Origin: Caballeronia terrestris
GTDB taxonomy: Bacteria; Pseudomonadota; Gammaproteobacteria; Burkholderiales; Burkholderiaceae
Reading direction: 5' to 3'
Assembly: GCF_001544515.1 (NCBI RefSeq)
Contig: NZ_FCOL02000005.1
Coordinates: 171,425-235,424 of the forward strand
Length of the DNA: 64,000 nt
Shown: piece after piece, positions 7,991 to 17,790 of the stretch
Position numbering within the stretch: the first letter of the stretch is position 1
How the letters are laid out: each line of letters opens with the position of its first letter
The notes under the pieces: generated by a model
Seen by the model: only the letters and a program-made list of their open reading frames with translations
Told to the model about the DNA's origin: nothing
Database searches by the model: none
Program-made: the position numbers and the translations under genes

Positions 7991-8180
7991 AACGAATACG
8001 CGTTAGTCAGCGTTGCTGGCCGCGTGACAGTGGGCGTGAGGTGTTGTGTCTTGGTACAGTGAACGAGAGAGGTGTTACTCGATGGCGCAGCTTCGATTTG
8101 CCTTGCAGGCACGGCTGTACTGCGGAGAGGTCTCGACGAGGCGCATGCGCCCGAGAATGCGACAGCGCCTTTCGCCGCCG

Positions 8181-8441
8181 CTAGGGAGCCGATCCAGCAG
8201 GAGCGGCCGACGCTTTCTTTTGTTCGATCTTGCGCTGCGCGTTCTGTATGTTCTGCGGATAGTCGCGGTCTTTGAGGGTCGACCGGTACCCGTTCGCTCG
8301 CAATTCGGTCAGTTCAGCGTCCCGCCGCGCCCGGCGCGCGTCGCGGTCCTCCTGCTGTGATTGCGCTGCACCCGGAATCCACAGAGCCGCGAGCAATACA
8401 CATGTGATGCGTGCCGCCGGTTTCGCGCACGACTCATTCAT
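8181..8441 (-). CDS. DUF4148-type small secreted protein
   Basis: An 86-residue protein with a signal peptide (cleavage near GAAQSQQ) and the DUF4148 pattern: ELxxLRANGY followed by a DRDYPxNIQxAQxKI helix. DUF4148 proteins are numerous in Burkholderiaceae, are exported, and have no assigned function. The start at 8441 is set by AGGAGG at 8447-8452, 5 bases upstream; a second ATG at 8444 is too close to it. It precedes the PQQ dehydrogenase on the same strand but 337 bases separate them, so it is probably its own unit. Confidence 0.8.
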   Translation of the reverse strand: MNESCAKPAARITCVLLAALWIPGAAQSQQEDRDARRARRDAELTELRANGYRSTLKDRDYPQNIQNAQRKIEQKKASAAPAGSAP

Positions 8442-8690
8442 CATGACCTCCTCGACGCATGCCTTCATCGCTGCGGTTGCGCGATTCGGCCATATCGGTG
8501 GCCTCGCCGTTCGGCAGCACTGACATGCACGATACCATCACGACGGGGGCAACCGTTGGCTGCGCGGTCCGGTGGAACAGGAAAATGACACCCTCGTCGA
8601 GACTATGTCCAGCGTCTCATTCAAGCGCGCCCAGATAGGCGTTCTGAAGCACGTCCTGATCATGGAACCGGTTATGCCTAGCGATTGGTC

Positions 8691-9533
8691 TCAGGAGAAA
8701 GCTGAATGATGTAACGCGACGGAATTGCGCTTGCACGGCAGCGCTTTTACGTCGAGCACGATGTCGGTACTGGCTGCGTCGTCACTATTACGCCGATCCG
8801 GAAAGCGCGTATCGACTTCGCGGCCGACCATGAGACGAATCAGCGACGCGCGGTCGAGGTCCGCCACCTTGCGCGTGCAGACCGATCGACCGTCTTTCAA
8901 GATCGTGCAGGTGTCGCAGAGGTCGAAGATTTCATCCATCCGATGCGACACATAGAGGATCGTCACGCCGTTGCGTGAGAGCGTCCGCACGACGTTGTAG
9001 AGCAGCGTCATCTCGTGATCGGATAGCGTCGCGGACGGTTCGTCCATGATCAGCACGCGCGCCGAAACCGCAAGCGCCCTGGCGATCCCGACGAGTTGTT
9101 GCTCGGCCACCGACAGCGTGCTGACACCCCTGCGCACGTCGGTCGGTGCGCCGATGCGCGCGAGCAGCGCCTTCGTTTCGCTGCGCATGGATGCGCCATC
9201 GAGGAACCCGCGCGTGATCCGTTCGCGGCCCAGAAAGATGTTCTCGGCGACGCTCAACGCGGGAATCAGGTTGAATTCCTGATAGATCGTCGATACGCCT
9301 GCAGCGACCGCCTCGCTCGGCGATGCCGGTGCGTAGGCCGCGCCATCGAGTACGAGTTCGCCTCCGTCGGGAGCGGTCGCGCCGTTCAGGACCTTGATCA
9401 ACGTCGATTTACCAGCCCCGTTTTCGCCGACGAGCGCATGCACCGATCCCTTGCTGCATGAGAATTCCACGCGATGCAACGCCCGTACGCCGGGGTACGT
9501 CTTGCTGATTCCCTTCACTTCCGGAGCGTTCAT
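8691..9533 (-). pseudogene. Truncated sugar ABC transporter ATPase (RbsA/XylG/MglA type)
   Basis: The 280 residues cover only the first of the two nucleotide-binding domains of a roughly 500-residue sugar importer ATPase. They contain Walker A GENGAGKST, a Q-loop YQEFNLIP, a signature-like LSVAEQQL (weaker than LSGGQ), and Walker B VLIMDEPSATLS. The start of the second cassette is reached (VLDVKAL) and then the frame ends in unrelated residues at TGA 8691; no second cassette follows downstream. The cognate permease and binding-protein genes are absent. It is the 3' partner of the truncated dehydrogenase just upstream, so a sugar or polyol catabolic operon has decayed here. A functional half-size protein is unlikely. 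Confidence 0.75.
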
Positions 9534-9571
9534 GGACGGCCTCTTCTGCGCGTTGGTGACGATGGATTGGC

Positions 9572-10111
9572 TCAGGCGATCTGCAACTGAACCTTCAGGA
9601 CACTCTTGTCTTCAGCCAGTCGCTTGAACGCGGCCTGAACGTCATCGAGCCGATAGATCGTGGTGAGGAACGGCGCGACATCCACGCGTCGATAGCCGAG
9701 CAACGTGGCCGCTCCGTGCATGTCGTCGCCCATGCCGGCGACACTGCCTTGCACGCCCTGTTCGCGCAGCACAAAGTCGAGCGCGGTGATCCTGAACGTG
9801 TGGCCCGGTTTGGCGAGACCGAACGCAATCACGCGGCCTCCGGGACGGATCAGCGTGAACGCCTGCTCATAAAGTTCGGTCGAATCGACGCTTTCGATCG
9901 CGACATCAACGCCACTGCCATCTGTCGCCGCGCGCACGGTGGCATCGATCTGCGCGGGATCGGTCACGACGAAATCCGCGCCCAGTTCTTTCGCGAGGGC
10001 CGCGCGCTGCGCATTCGGCTCGACGACGATCACGGGTGCCGCGTCCGCGCGCACCGCCAATTGCATGTGCATCTGGCCGATGGGACCGGCGCCGATCACC
10101 AGCACGAGCAA
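9572..10111 (-). pseudogene. N-terminally truncated zinc-type alcohol dehydrogenase (MDR family)
   Basis: Only the C-terminal Rossmann half remains: LVLVIGAGPIGQMH is the NAD-binding start, followed by VIVVEPN, GSGVDVAIE, and the terminal DVQAAFKRL segment. The GroES-like zinc-binding N-terminal half (about 160 residues) is missing. Similarity begins near 10111; the 20 residues encoded upstream of that are unrelated. Such dehydrogenases oxidise sugar alcohols or threonine-like substrates. It ends 38 bases before the truncated ABC ATPase, which fits a former operon. Confidence 0.75.
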
Positions 10112-10322
10112 GCATGGAGAAACCCTGCGATTCGGTTTGCAAGTGCAGGGAGTCGGAAAGAGCTCGATCAAAATGCGCCTGACGGCGCGCGTCGGTGCGG
10201 AATTGCGCGCGAAGATCGATCAGACGGTGGTACTGTTTTCGCTTGAGAATCGATGCAAGGTCGAGGTGCCCGCGGAGCTTAAACAAAAGATGCTGCGGTT
10301 CGCGCCCGAAGAGTAAGCACCC
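10112..10322. other. Junction region between truncated dehydrogenase and glucoamylase
   Basis: No intact gene is seen. The plus strand carries an open frame ending at 10316 whose last 45 or so residues (from MRLTARVG to LRFAPEE) look protein-like and might be the C-terminal scrap of another gene brought in by the rearrangement that cut the dehydrogenase. I could not assign a family, so this remains a guess. Confidence 0.3.
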
Positions 10323-12950
10323 TTACCAACTGACGACGTCATTCACCGCCGCTCCGCCCGATGCCGGTACATGCACCATTCGATTGCCCCCACCCGCCAC
10401 GTTTTCCCACGTCACGCTGCCATCGGAATTCTTGCGGTAGTACTTGTATTGAACGCTCGTCGCCGCCGCGAGATTCAACGCGTTGTTCCAGACCGGGTAG
10501 CCTGCCGGATCGAGCGGCAAGCCAAGGTCGGTGTTCCAGTCCCCGAGCGCTGCCGCATCGCCGGTAACGTAGACGTATTGCCCCGGCTGTGTAGTGGCAT
10601 TCACGCCAAACGTGACGCCCGTCTCGCCGCTCGACGGCGGCACCAAGCAATTGGCGTAGCGCGCACACACGATCACCGGGATATCGACCACCCTGCCCGC
10701 GCGGATCGATGCCAGCAAGCTGATGTATTCGCCCATCGCCCAGTTGAGCGGCGCCATCGATCCGGTCGGCGCGCCGACTGTCACGCCCGTCGGCGTCACC
10801 ACTTGCCAGTTGTCGGGCAGCGTCGTGGTCTTCGTCCAGATCTGCTCGGGGATGAAGCCCTCGGGCGTAGCATAGGTCCTGATCGCTTCGAGATACGGCG
10901 CGCCGCTGCTGCCGGTTCCACTTCTCGCGATGCTGTACATGCCGCGCTCGGCGGTAAAGATGGGCCACGCGCGTCCGACACCGGTCCCGTCAAAGTTGCT
11001 GCCGTCGTTGTGCTCGCCGTAGCCGTCGAAGTTGTAGCGGAACCACGCCTGGTTCGCGTCCTTGATCGTTGTCGCGAGCACAGCGTCGTAGACCGCGAGC
11101 GTGCTTACGATCGTCGGATCGTCGGCGCGCTTGACGCCCATGCGGACCAGTTCGAGAAAGCCGCCATCGACGACCGCGCGCTCGTCCCGCGTGCCGCCGC
11201 CGTTCTTGACGAGGTAGTTCTGCCCCGAGTCGGGATAGCTCGCCGGCTCGAAAACCCGCGGGCCGCTGCCCGATCGGCCCATGCTCGCCGGATTGATGCG
11301 GACGTAGTATCGGCCGCTGCCGTAGAAGCCATTGCTCGTGAAGGTCCAGCGCGTCACGTTCTGCTGCCAGTAATCGGCGGCGCTGAGATATTTGCCGGCA
11401 CGCGCGACGTCGCCGTTCTCCCCGGCGATGCGCGCGGCGGCGACTAGCCCCGCGACTTCGGCGGCGATCGTCGAAGGCGAATAGCCGGCGTTCTCTTCCC
11501 AGCGATCCTGATACGTCCACGGCCCCGTACCGAGAATGTAGTCGGCGGTCAGCCGGATCTGCGGCCACAACGCGTTATACACGCCCGGACCCAGCCGCCA
11601 CGCGAGGAGGATCGGCATCGCCTGCTCGTCCATCTGCGTGCCCTGCCAGTACGGCCAGCCGCTGACCCACGAATTCTGCGGAAAGCGGCCGGTCCGGCTG
11701 AATCCTTGAGAACAGCCGTCCGCATCGTATTCGGCCTTGCCGCAGTCGGTTTTTTGCTGCTGCGTGTCGAAGAGATAATGGACGACGGTAGCCGGTGTCG
11801 CCGTATCGCCCGCCGTGATCAGCGCATTGGCGAACTTGAATAGATCGCGCGACCACACGAGGTGATAGCCGCCGATGTTGCCCTCGCCCTGCGTCTCGCC
11901 CCAAGGCGTGCCGATGCCCGCGATCATCGCGCCGTTGCTCTTGTCCTGCATGGTCTTGAGCGTCATCGCGGCGAGGTAATACTCATCGTCGGCGCTGCCG
12001 CCCTGCGTCGAGAGGCCCGCAGTGTATGTATGCCACGCGGTGTCGTATTGGCTGCGCAGGCTGTCGAGGTCGTCGCCGAGCGTGCCGGAGGCGGTCTGCA
12101 TCGCGCCGTTCGCTGACGCGCTGTCGAACGACAGCACCACGTTGAACGAAATGCTGCTCGAGTTGGCGTCGCCCGTGTCGAGCCAGCCCATCTGCGCGAC
12201 GTTGCCGCCCGTCGCCGATGAATAAGTCCAGTCCATCTTCCTGTCCGGCACCGCGCTGCCGAGAAGATCGGTCCAGCCATCACTTTGCGCGACGAAGCCG
12301 TTCGATACCATCATCGTTCCGCCCTGCACTTTCCACGGCAACGACACTGCGAGCGCCGAATAGCGCGCGTTACGGTGGCCGACGAGCATCGTCCAGCCAT
12401 TGGCGGCGGTCGCGGTCCATGCGGTGTTGCCCGAGCCGGAATTGTCGAGATGCGGCTTGAACAGCAGATACAGATTGTGGTCGGAGAGACGCGTGCCGTT
12501 CAGTGCGTGGAACGTCACGCGCTCGATCAGTGAATGGCGCCTGGGATCGCTGTAGACGGTCTTGTCGATCGCCCAGTTGTGCGCGCTGTTGCCCGTCGTC
12601 ACTTGCCAGCTCATCGTGCGCGAATCGGTTTGCGCAGCCTTGTACGACTGAAGCTTTTCCTCATCGACGGATGCGCTGCCTGCATCGCCGACAAGGAACT
12701 GCAGATCGACCGATTCCGTCGTGTCGAGGACCGGGTAATAGACCTCCGAAACGATGCCACGATACCCGGTGAAATACACTTGCGAAGCCGATGTCAGCGC
12801 CGTCCCGAGAAACGACTTGCGCGCCGGACCATGCAGCGCCGTTGCGCCCGGACTGCCGAATGCTTCACCGGTCGTTTGCGCGTACACCGCGCCGAACACC
12901 GATGCGGCCAGCACCGCGAAACCCCACCGAAGCATGCGTCCGAGCTTCAT
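10323..12950 (-). CDS. Secreted glucoamylase (GH15) with C-terminal starch-binding domain (CBM20)
   Basis: An 875-residue exported enzyme releasing glucose from starch or maltodextrins. Residues 1-24 are a signal peptide. A beta-sandwich domain covers about 30-290, the (alpha/alpha)6 catalytic barrel about 300-760, and CBM20 about 775-875 (TQPGQYVYVTGD, LGDWNTD, VQYKYY, typical starch-site aromatics). Putative catalytic acid and base are Glu485/486 in DRWEENAGYSP and Glu741 in NWAMGEYI, matching the family positions. It is preceded by decayed sugar-transport genes and is not in an obvious operon. Family assignment is firm; secretion across the outer membrane is inferred. Confidence 0.93.
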   Translation of the reverse strand: MKLGRMLRWGFAVLAASVFGAVYAQTTGEAFGSPGATALHGPARKSFLGTALTSASQVYFTGYRGIVSEVYYPVLDTTESVDLQFLVGDAGSASVDEEKLQSYKAAQTDSRTMSWQVTTGNSAHNWAIDKTVYSDPRRHSLIERVTFHALNGTRLSDHNLYLLFKPHLDNSGSGNTAWTATAANGWTMLVGHRNARYSALAVSLPWKVQGGTMMVSNGFVAQSDGWTDLLGSAVPDRKMDWTYSSATGGNVAQMGWLDTGDANSSSISFNVVLSFDSASANGAMQTASGTLGDDLDSLRSQYDTAWHTYTAGLSTQGGSADDEYYLAAMTLKTMQDKSNGAMIAGIGTPWGETQGEGNIGGYHLVWSRDLFKFANALITAGDTATPATVVHYLFDTQQQKTDCGKAEYDADGCSQGFSRTGRFPQNSWVSGWPYWQGTQMDEQAMPILLAWRLGPGVYNALWPQIRLTADYILGTGPWTYQDRWEENAGYSPSTIAAEVAGLVAAARIAGENGDVARAGKYLSAADYWQQNVTRWTFTSNGFYGSGRYYVRINPASMGRSGSGPRVFEPASYPDSGQNYLVKNGGGTRDERAVVDGGFLELVRMGVKRADDPTIVSTLAVYDAVLATTIKDANQAWFRYNFDGYGEHNDGSNFDGTGVGRAWPIFTAERGMYSIARSGTGSSGAPYLEAIRTYATPEGFIPEQIWTKTTTLPDNWQVVTPTGVTVGAPTGSMAPLNWAMGEYISLLASIRAGRVVDIPVIVCARYANCLVPPSSGETGVTFGVNATTQPGQYVYVTGDAAALGDWNTDLGLPLDPAGYPVWNNALNLAAATSVQYKYYRKNSDGSVTWENVAGGGNRMVHVPASGGAAVNDVVSW

Positions 12951-12981
12951 CGTGTGCCTCCGTGTGTTGCTCGTCCCCGAC

Positions 12982-13521
12982 CTATCGACCGATGCCCGGT
13001 GAGCCTATCGACAGCTTCAGTTGTCGCGCCTGGTCGAGATGAAAAATGAAGGACGGGCGGGAGCGGATCAGGAGCATCCTGAGGTCCGCGCTGGTTGTCG
13101 ATCGGATGAAGGCGTCGGTGGAGTTGACCAGCCGACCAAGACTGTCGACCTCACGATCGAGATACGCTTCGTTGAATCCGCGCGAGTCGACTTCGTTGAG
13201 CCTCGCGAGATCGTCGTTGGCTTCTTTAGTCAATGCGTCGCTCGTTGCGCTTCGTTGAAGAGTGGCCGCGAGTCTCTGCGTCAACGCGGCGATTTCCTGA
13301 TTGACCTGTCCATGCTCGGCGACGATCCGCCTTGCGAAGGCCTGCACGCTTCTGGACTGAGTCCTCTGCAATGCCAGTTCTCCCGCGGCGATCTCCGCCT
13401 GATTCGCCACGAAGACGACGCCAGCCATTTGGGCGTCTGTCAGACGCTCGCCTTGTGCACACGCCTGAGTCATCCACGCGAGAACGAAGAGCGAGATTGC
13501 GGCGATGCATGTGGCTTTCAT
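12982..13521 (-). CDS. DUF4142 exported protein
   Basis: A 179-residue protein with a signal peptide ending near ACAQ and one DUF4142 helical-bundle domain (residues 30-170). The family pattern is clear: AGVVFVANQAEIAAGELAL, then SRSVQAFARRIVAEHGQVNQEI. The fold is ferritin-like and the function is unknown, though such genes are often stress-induced. It lies 31 bases upstream of the glucoamylase start on the same strand, so cotranscription is possible but no functional tie is evident. Confidence 0.85.
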   Translation of the reverse strand: MKATCIAAISLFVLAWMTQACAQGERLTDAQMAGVVFVANQAEIAAGELALQRTQSRSVQAFARRIVAEHGQVNQEIAALTQRLAATLQRSATSDALTKEANDDLARLNEVDSRGFNEAYLDREVDSLGRLVNSTDAFIRSTTSADLRMLLIRSRPSFIFHLDQARQLKLSIGSPGIGR

Positions 13522-13542
13522 CTCGACTCCGCCGTATATGCG

Positions 13543-14019
13543 TTACGCAGCGGTCGCCGCGCGCTCGATCCCGGCTATATCGATCTTCTTCATCGTCATC
13601 ATCGCCTCCATCGCGCGCCTGCCGACATCCTGATCAGCGCTGTTGACGAGTTCGAGCAACCGCTTCGGCGTGATCTGCCACGAGAAGCCCCAGCGGTCCT
13701 TGCACCATCCACAAGGCGCTTCTGCTCCGCCATTGCCAATGACCGCATTCCAGTACCGGTCGGTCTCTTTCTGATCATCCGTCAGGACCATGAAACTGAT
13801 CGCCTCGTTCGGCTTGTAATTGGGCCCGCCGTTAAGTCCCACGAAGCGCCGGCCGAGCACGGTGAACTCGACCGTCAATTCCGGACCTTGCCCAATGCCC
13901 GGTATAGGCGATACATGCCCTGCATCGACATGGCTGTCAGGAAAGGTGGCCGCGTAAAACTCCGCCGCCTCGCGCGCTCGACCTTCATCGAACCACACGC
14001 ATGTGACGAGTTCAGGCAT
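13543..14019 (-). CDS. PhnB-like VOC-fold protein
   Basis: A 158-residue protein of the PhnB/3-demethylubiquinone methyltransferase-like VOC family. Visible pattern: VTCVWFDEGRAREAAEFYAATFPDS, GLNGGPNYKPNEAISFMV, CGWCKDRWGFSWQITP. These proteins are metal-binding or degenerate VOC dimers of unknown substrate; despite the database name they are not proven methyltransferases. AAGGAG lies 8 bases before ATG 14019, which is preferred over an upstream in-frame start at 14043. It ends 21 bases before the DUF4142 gene on the same strand. Confidence 0.82.
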   Translation of the reverse strand: MPELVTCVWFDEGRAREAAEFYAATFPDSHVDAGHVSPIPGIGQGPELTVEFTVLGRRFVGLNGGPNYKPNEAISFMVLTDDQKETDRYWNAVIGNGGAEAPCGWCKDRWGFSWQITPKRLLELVNSADQDVGRRAMEAMMTMKKIDIAGIERAATAA

Positions 14020-14259
14020 TGCAATCTCCTTTTCGGTTGGCAACGACTTTCGATAATAGTCTGCAAAGGGCGCATCACAACGCGAACTCCATGAGGCTGC
14101 CCGCTCTCGGGTAAACGATTAACTTCTCTTTTCGAGCGTGCCGAGCGCACTGAAAAAAGCGATGCTATATTGCGCCAGAGCGTTACGCACGTTGGCACAA
14201 ACGGCGACCGCACCGGGCAGACAAGCCCGCCATCCGTACAGACAAACCACGGAGGAGAC

Positions 14260-15276
14260 GTGAAAATCAAGAAAGCGATTGACCGCATTCCAGGCGGCCT
14301 CATGCTGGTGCCCTTGCTGCTCGGCGCCTGCGTTCATACGTTCGCGCCGGGCGCGGGCAAGTACTTCGGATCGTTCACTAACGGCCTGATCAGCGGCACC
14401 GTGCCGATCCTCGCGGTCTGGTTCTTCTGCATGGGCGCGACCATCGATCTTCGCGCGACCGGAACCGTGTTGCGCAAATCGGGCACGTTGCTCGTCACGA
14501 AGATGCTCGTCGCTTGGGTCGCGACGATCATTGCGGCGCACTTCATCCCAATCGATGGGATCAAGAGCGGTCTCTTTGCGGGGCTGTCCGTGCTGGCCAT
14601 CACGACGTCGATGGACATGACCAACGGCGGTCTCTACGCCGCCGTCATGCAGCAATACGGCAGTCGCGAAGAGGCGGGCGCGTTCGTGCTGATGTCGGTG
14701 GAATCCGGGCCGCTCGTCAGCATGCTCATTCTCGGCGCGACGGGCGTCGCGGTCTTCGAGCCGCGGCTTTTCGTCGGCGCGGTGCTGCCGTTCCTGGTCG
14801 GCTTCACGCTCGGTAACCTCGACGCCGACCTGCGCGAACTCTTCGGCCGCTGCGTCCATCCGCTGATTCCGTTCTTCGGCTTTGCGCTCGGCAACGGCAT
14901 CGACCTGCACGTGATCGTGACGAGCGGATTGCCGGGCATCATCCTCGGGCTGGGGGTCATCGTCGTGACGGGCATCCCGTTGATCTTCGCGGACCGCTGG
15001 ATTGCCGGCGGCAATGGCGCGGCGGGACTGGCGGCGTCGTCGACGGCGGGGGCGGCGGTAGCGAATCCGGCGATCATCGGCGAGATGATTCCGCGCTTCA
15101 AGCCGCTCGTACCGGCGGCGACGGCGATGGTCGCAACCGCGTGTCTGGTGACCGCCATCCTCGTGCCGATTCTGACCGCGCTGTGGGTTCGCCGATATCG
15201 TGCTCGCCACGGGGTGGAGGAGATGCAGGCGGAAGAAGCCGTGCGACCGATCGGCGAGCGGGACGTGCACGCTTGA
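14260..15276 (+). CDS. kdgT: 2-keto-3-deoxygluconate permease
   Basis: A 338-residue membrane protein of the KdgT family, a proton symporter for 2-keto-3-deoxygluconate from pectin or uronate breakdown. About ten hydrophobic segments are seen, with the family motifs [11 protein letters not shown] and ANPAIIGEM. The GTG at 14260 is chosen because GGAGGAG lies 2-4 bases before it and the hydrophobic part follows at once; an upstream in-frame ATG at 14170 would add 30 hydrophilic residues. No KDG kinase or aldolase gene is next to it. Confidence 0.88.
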   Translation: MKIKKAIDRIPGGLMLVPLLLGACVHTFAPGAGKYFGSFTNGLISGTVPILAVWFFCMGATIDLRATGTVLRKSGTLLVTKMLVAWVATIIAAHFIPIDGIKSGLFAGLSVLAITTSMDMTNGGLYAAVMQQYGSREEAGAFVLMSVESGPLVSMLILGATGVAVFEPRLFVGAVLPFLVGFTLGNLDADLRELFGRCVHPLIPFFGFALGNGIDLHVIVTSGLPGIILGLGVIVVTGIPLIFADRWIAGGNGAAGLAASSTAGAAVANPAIIGEMIPRFKPLVPAATAMVATACLVTAILVPILTALWVRRYRARHGVEEMQAEEAVRPIGERDVHA

Positions 15277-15344
15277 TTCATCGGGTGTCAACTATTTGAC
15301 GCACCCGATTCCCGCAGCCATGCACGGGGAACGGGTGCGGATCA

Positions 15345-16757
15345 TCAAAGGCTCGGCCTACGATCACCCAAACCACCGCGACGTTCGAGCATCGCGCCCA
15401 ATCGCAGGATGGTGGCTTCATCGAGCCACTTGGCGACGAGCTGAATACCGATCGGCAGGCTTTCCGAACTGAAGCCGTAGGGCACCGAAAGCGCGGGCAA
15501 CCCGGTGAGATTGAACGGCGAGGTCGCGCTCATGACGTGCGTCCAGGGCACCGTGACGCCATCGACGACGAGTTCCTGCGCACCGTGCAGCGTGGCGGTC
15601 ATCGGATTGACCGGAGTCAGCAACACGTCGTACTTCTGGAAGAAACCGGCAAAGCCGGACCTCAGGGCTTCGGCTTTCGTCTCCGCAGCAAGGTAATCCG
15701 CGAACGACGGGTCCGGCATCTCCACGATCCCTCGCCCGACCGCGTGCAGTTCCTCCGCGCGCCCGGCGGCAAGCGCTTTCACGTAAGGCACGATCTCGCC
15801 GTAGACGACGGTCATCAGCGCGCCGAGCGGGTTGTCGAGAAAGGGCAGCCGAACCTCTTCGACATCGCATCCCAGTTCCGCGAGTTGCGCCGCAGCGGCC
15901 TTGACCGCTGCGCTGATCTCGGGATCCACGGGGCCGAACGCCGCATCGGAGACCCAGCCGACCCGGATCGGCTGGCCGGCGATCCGGGTGCTGGATTCAG
16001 CGTCGCGGGCGTGGATCGCGTATCCATCGACGCCGTCCGGTCCCTTGAGAATCGAATAGCCCAGTGCGACGTCGCCGACCGAGCGGGCCATCGCGCCGAC
16101 ATGCCACCATCGCGCGATGACGCTCGGATAGTGACCCGTGTAGGGCACGCGACCGTGCGTGGCCTTCAGCGCCGCGATGCCGGTGAACGCGGCGGGACCG
16201 CGCACCGAGATCGCGACGTCGCTGCCGATGCCGATCGGCGACATGCCGGCCGCAATTGCCGCCGACTCGCCTCCCGACGAACCACCGGGCGTGCGCTCCA
16301 GATTCCACGGATTATTGCTGCGGCCGGTGACAAGATTGTCGGTCTCGGTCCATGCCGAGAATTCGGGCAGATTGGTCTTCATCAGCGGGATGCCGCCAGC
16401 CGCCTTGAAGCGCGCGACCGCCGTAGCGTCCTTGTCGGGGATATTGCCGGCGAAGAGCTTCGAGCCGCGCTGCGTCAGGACGCCGGCCGTATCCAGCGCG
16501 TCCTTGATGGAAAACGGCACGCCGTGCAGAGGGCCGAGCGTATCGCCGTTCAACACGGCTGTCTCGGCTGCCTTCGCGGCCTTGCGCGCATCGTCGCGCA
16601 TCAGCGTGACCACCGCATTGACCTTCGGATTGACAGCTTCGATCCGATGCAGATGCGCTTCGACGACTTCGACCGGCGAAAGCTCACGGGTGCGGATGAG
16701 GCGCGCCAAGTCGGTTGCGCTGGCGTAGAAGATTCGGGACAGATCGCTGGCGTTCAT
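15345..16757 (-). CDS. Amidase-signature family hydrolase with variant nucleophile motif
   Basis: A 470-residue amidase. The triad is Lys85 (SIKDALD), Ser160/161 (PGGSSGGES) and nucleophile Ser184 in GSDVAISVRGPA. The usual Gly-Gly before the nucleophile is replaced by Ala-Ile, which may alter the oxyanion hole or substrate range. Start ATG 16757 has AAGGAGTG upstream; an upstream in-frame start at 16805 adds 16 unlikely residues. Divergent from a LysR regulator 119 bases away, its probable controller. The substrate is unknown. Confidence 0.85.
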   Translation of the reverse strand: MNASDLSRIFYASATDLARLIRTRELSPVEVVEAHLHRIEAVNPKVNAVVTLMRDDARKAAKAAETAVLNGDTLGPLHGVPFSIKDALDTAGVLTQRGSKLFAGNIPDKDATAVARFKAAGGIPLMKTNLPEFSAWTETDNLVTGRSNNPWNLERTPGGSSGGESAAIAAGMSPIGIGSDVAISVRGPAAFTGIAALKATHGRVPYTGHYPSVIARWWHVGAMARSVGDVALGYSILKGPDGVDGYAIHARDAESSTRIAGQPIRVGWVSDAAFGPVDPEISAAVKAAAAQLAELGCDVEEVRLPFLDNPLGALMTVVYGEIVPYVKALAAGRAEELHAVGRGIVEMPDPSFADYLAAETKAEALRSGFAGFFQKYDVLLTPVNPMTATLHGAQELVVDGVTVPWTHVMSATSPFNLTGLPALSVPYGFSSESLPIGIQLVAKWLDEATILRLGAMLERRGGLGDRRPSL

Positions 16758-16834
16758 ACGTTCACTCCTTCGTTTGCCCATCGACGAATTGCGATGCGCT
16801 TGCAAGTCGCCAGAATATATTGATCCGCCACGTC

Positions 16835-16847
16835 GATTAACCTAATC
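16835..16847. promoter_or_regulatory. AT-rich dyad between amidase and LysR gene
   Basis: GATTA, three bases, TAATC: a perfect 5-bp inverted repeat in the 119-base divergent region. Short AT-rich dyads are typical LysR recognition sites, and the position (about 30 bases before the regulator start, 78 before the amidase) fits autoregulation and control of the amidase. Confidence 0.4.
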
Positions 16848-16876
16848 TTCGAGGATATGAATCATCGAGAAAACGC

Positions 16877-17782
16877 ATGAATACAATGGGCCTGTTCGAG
16901 GCGGAAACGTTTTTGATGGTCGCGGAATGCGGCGGCTTCGGCGCAGCCGCGCGCGAGCTGGGCGTGACGCAGTCCACCATCAGCCGGCGAGTGTCGATTC
17001 TGGAAGGCCGGCTCGGCGTCCGGCTGATCGAACGCACGACCCGGCACGTCGCATTGACCGATGCCGGCCTCTCTTACGCCGACGAGTTGCGCGACATCCT
17101 GCTGCGCCTGAGACAAGCCGACGAGCGCGCGCAGCGCCGCACGGCGGAGCCCGAAGGCCTGCTGCGCATCACGATGCCGACCGCGTTCGGGCGTGCGTGC
17201 GTCGTGCCCTGCCTTGCGCGGCTTGCCACGCGCTACTCACGCTTGCGCTTCGAAGTCGATCTGTCGGACCGGTATGCGGATTTGCTCGAAGGAAACCATG
17301 ACGTCGCCGTGCGCCTCGCGACGACCGCGCAGTCGGGGATCAGCGAGCAGCGCATCGCTTCGGTTGCGTTGTGCCTGTGCGCATCGCCCGCGTATCTCGC
17401 CTTGCGCGGGCCGGTGTCCGAGCCTGCGCAAATCGTCGATCACGACTGCCTTGCGCTGCGAACCTACGCGCCGCGCACGAGCTGGCATGTGATCTGGCAG
17501 GACAGGGCCGCTGAGGTCAATTTCGTGCCAAAGATGGTGGTAAGCGATTTGTTTGCGCTGGCGGACCTGTGTCGCGCGGGGCTCGGCGTGGCGGTCCTGC
17601 CGATGTATGCCGCGGCGTCCGCACTGGAGGACGGCAGCCTGATTGACGCGGCGCCCGCGCTCAGGTTTCCCGATCTCGATGTCTTTGCGGCCTACGCACG
17701 CGATCGGGAGAAGTTGCCCAAGATCGCCGCGCTGATCGAAGAGTTGAAGCAGATTGGAGATCTCGCGGCTCCATCGCGATAG
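16877..17782 (+). CDS. LysR-family transcriptional regulator
   Basis: A 301-residue LysR regulator: winged helix-turn-helix at residues 1-65 (FGAAARELGVTQSTISRRVS) and an effector-binding domain from about 90 (LLRITMPTAFGR onward). It belongs to the CrgA-like group, judging by the LRI-MP start of the effector domain. Divergent from the amidase, which it probably regulates. Its stop is 8 bases before the convergent HAD gene's stop codon. Confidence 0.88.
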   Translation: MNTMGLFEAETFLMVAECGGFGAAARELGVTQSTISRRVSILEGRLGVRLIERTTRHVALTDAGLSYADELRDILLRLRQADERAQRRTAEPEGLLRITMPTAFGRACVVPCLARLATRYSRLRFEVDLSDRYADLLEGNHDVAVRLATTAQSGISEQRIASVALCLCASPAYLALRGPVSEPAQIVDHDCLALRTYAPRTSWHVIWQDRAAEVNFVPKMVVSDLFALADLCRAGLGVAVLPMYAAASALEDGSLIDAAPALRFPDLDVFAAYARDREKLPKIAALIEELKQIGDLAAPSR

Positions 17783-17790
17783 CGAGATGC

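Noticed and set aside
14119..15291. A 390-codon minus-strand frame
   Set aside because: Antisense shadow of the KDG permease; extremely Arg/Asp-rich.
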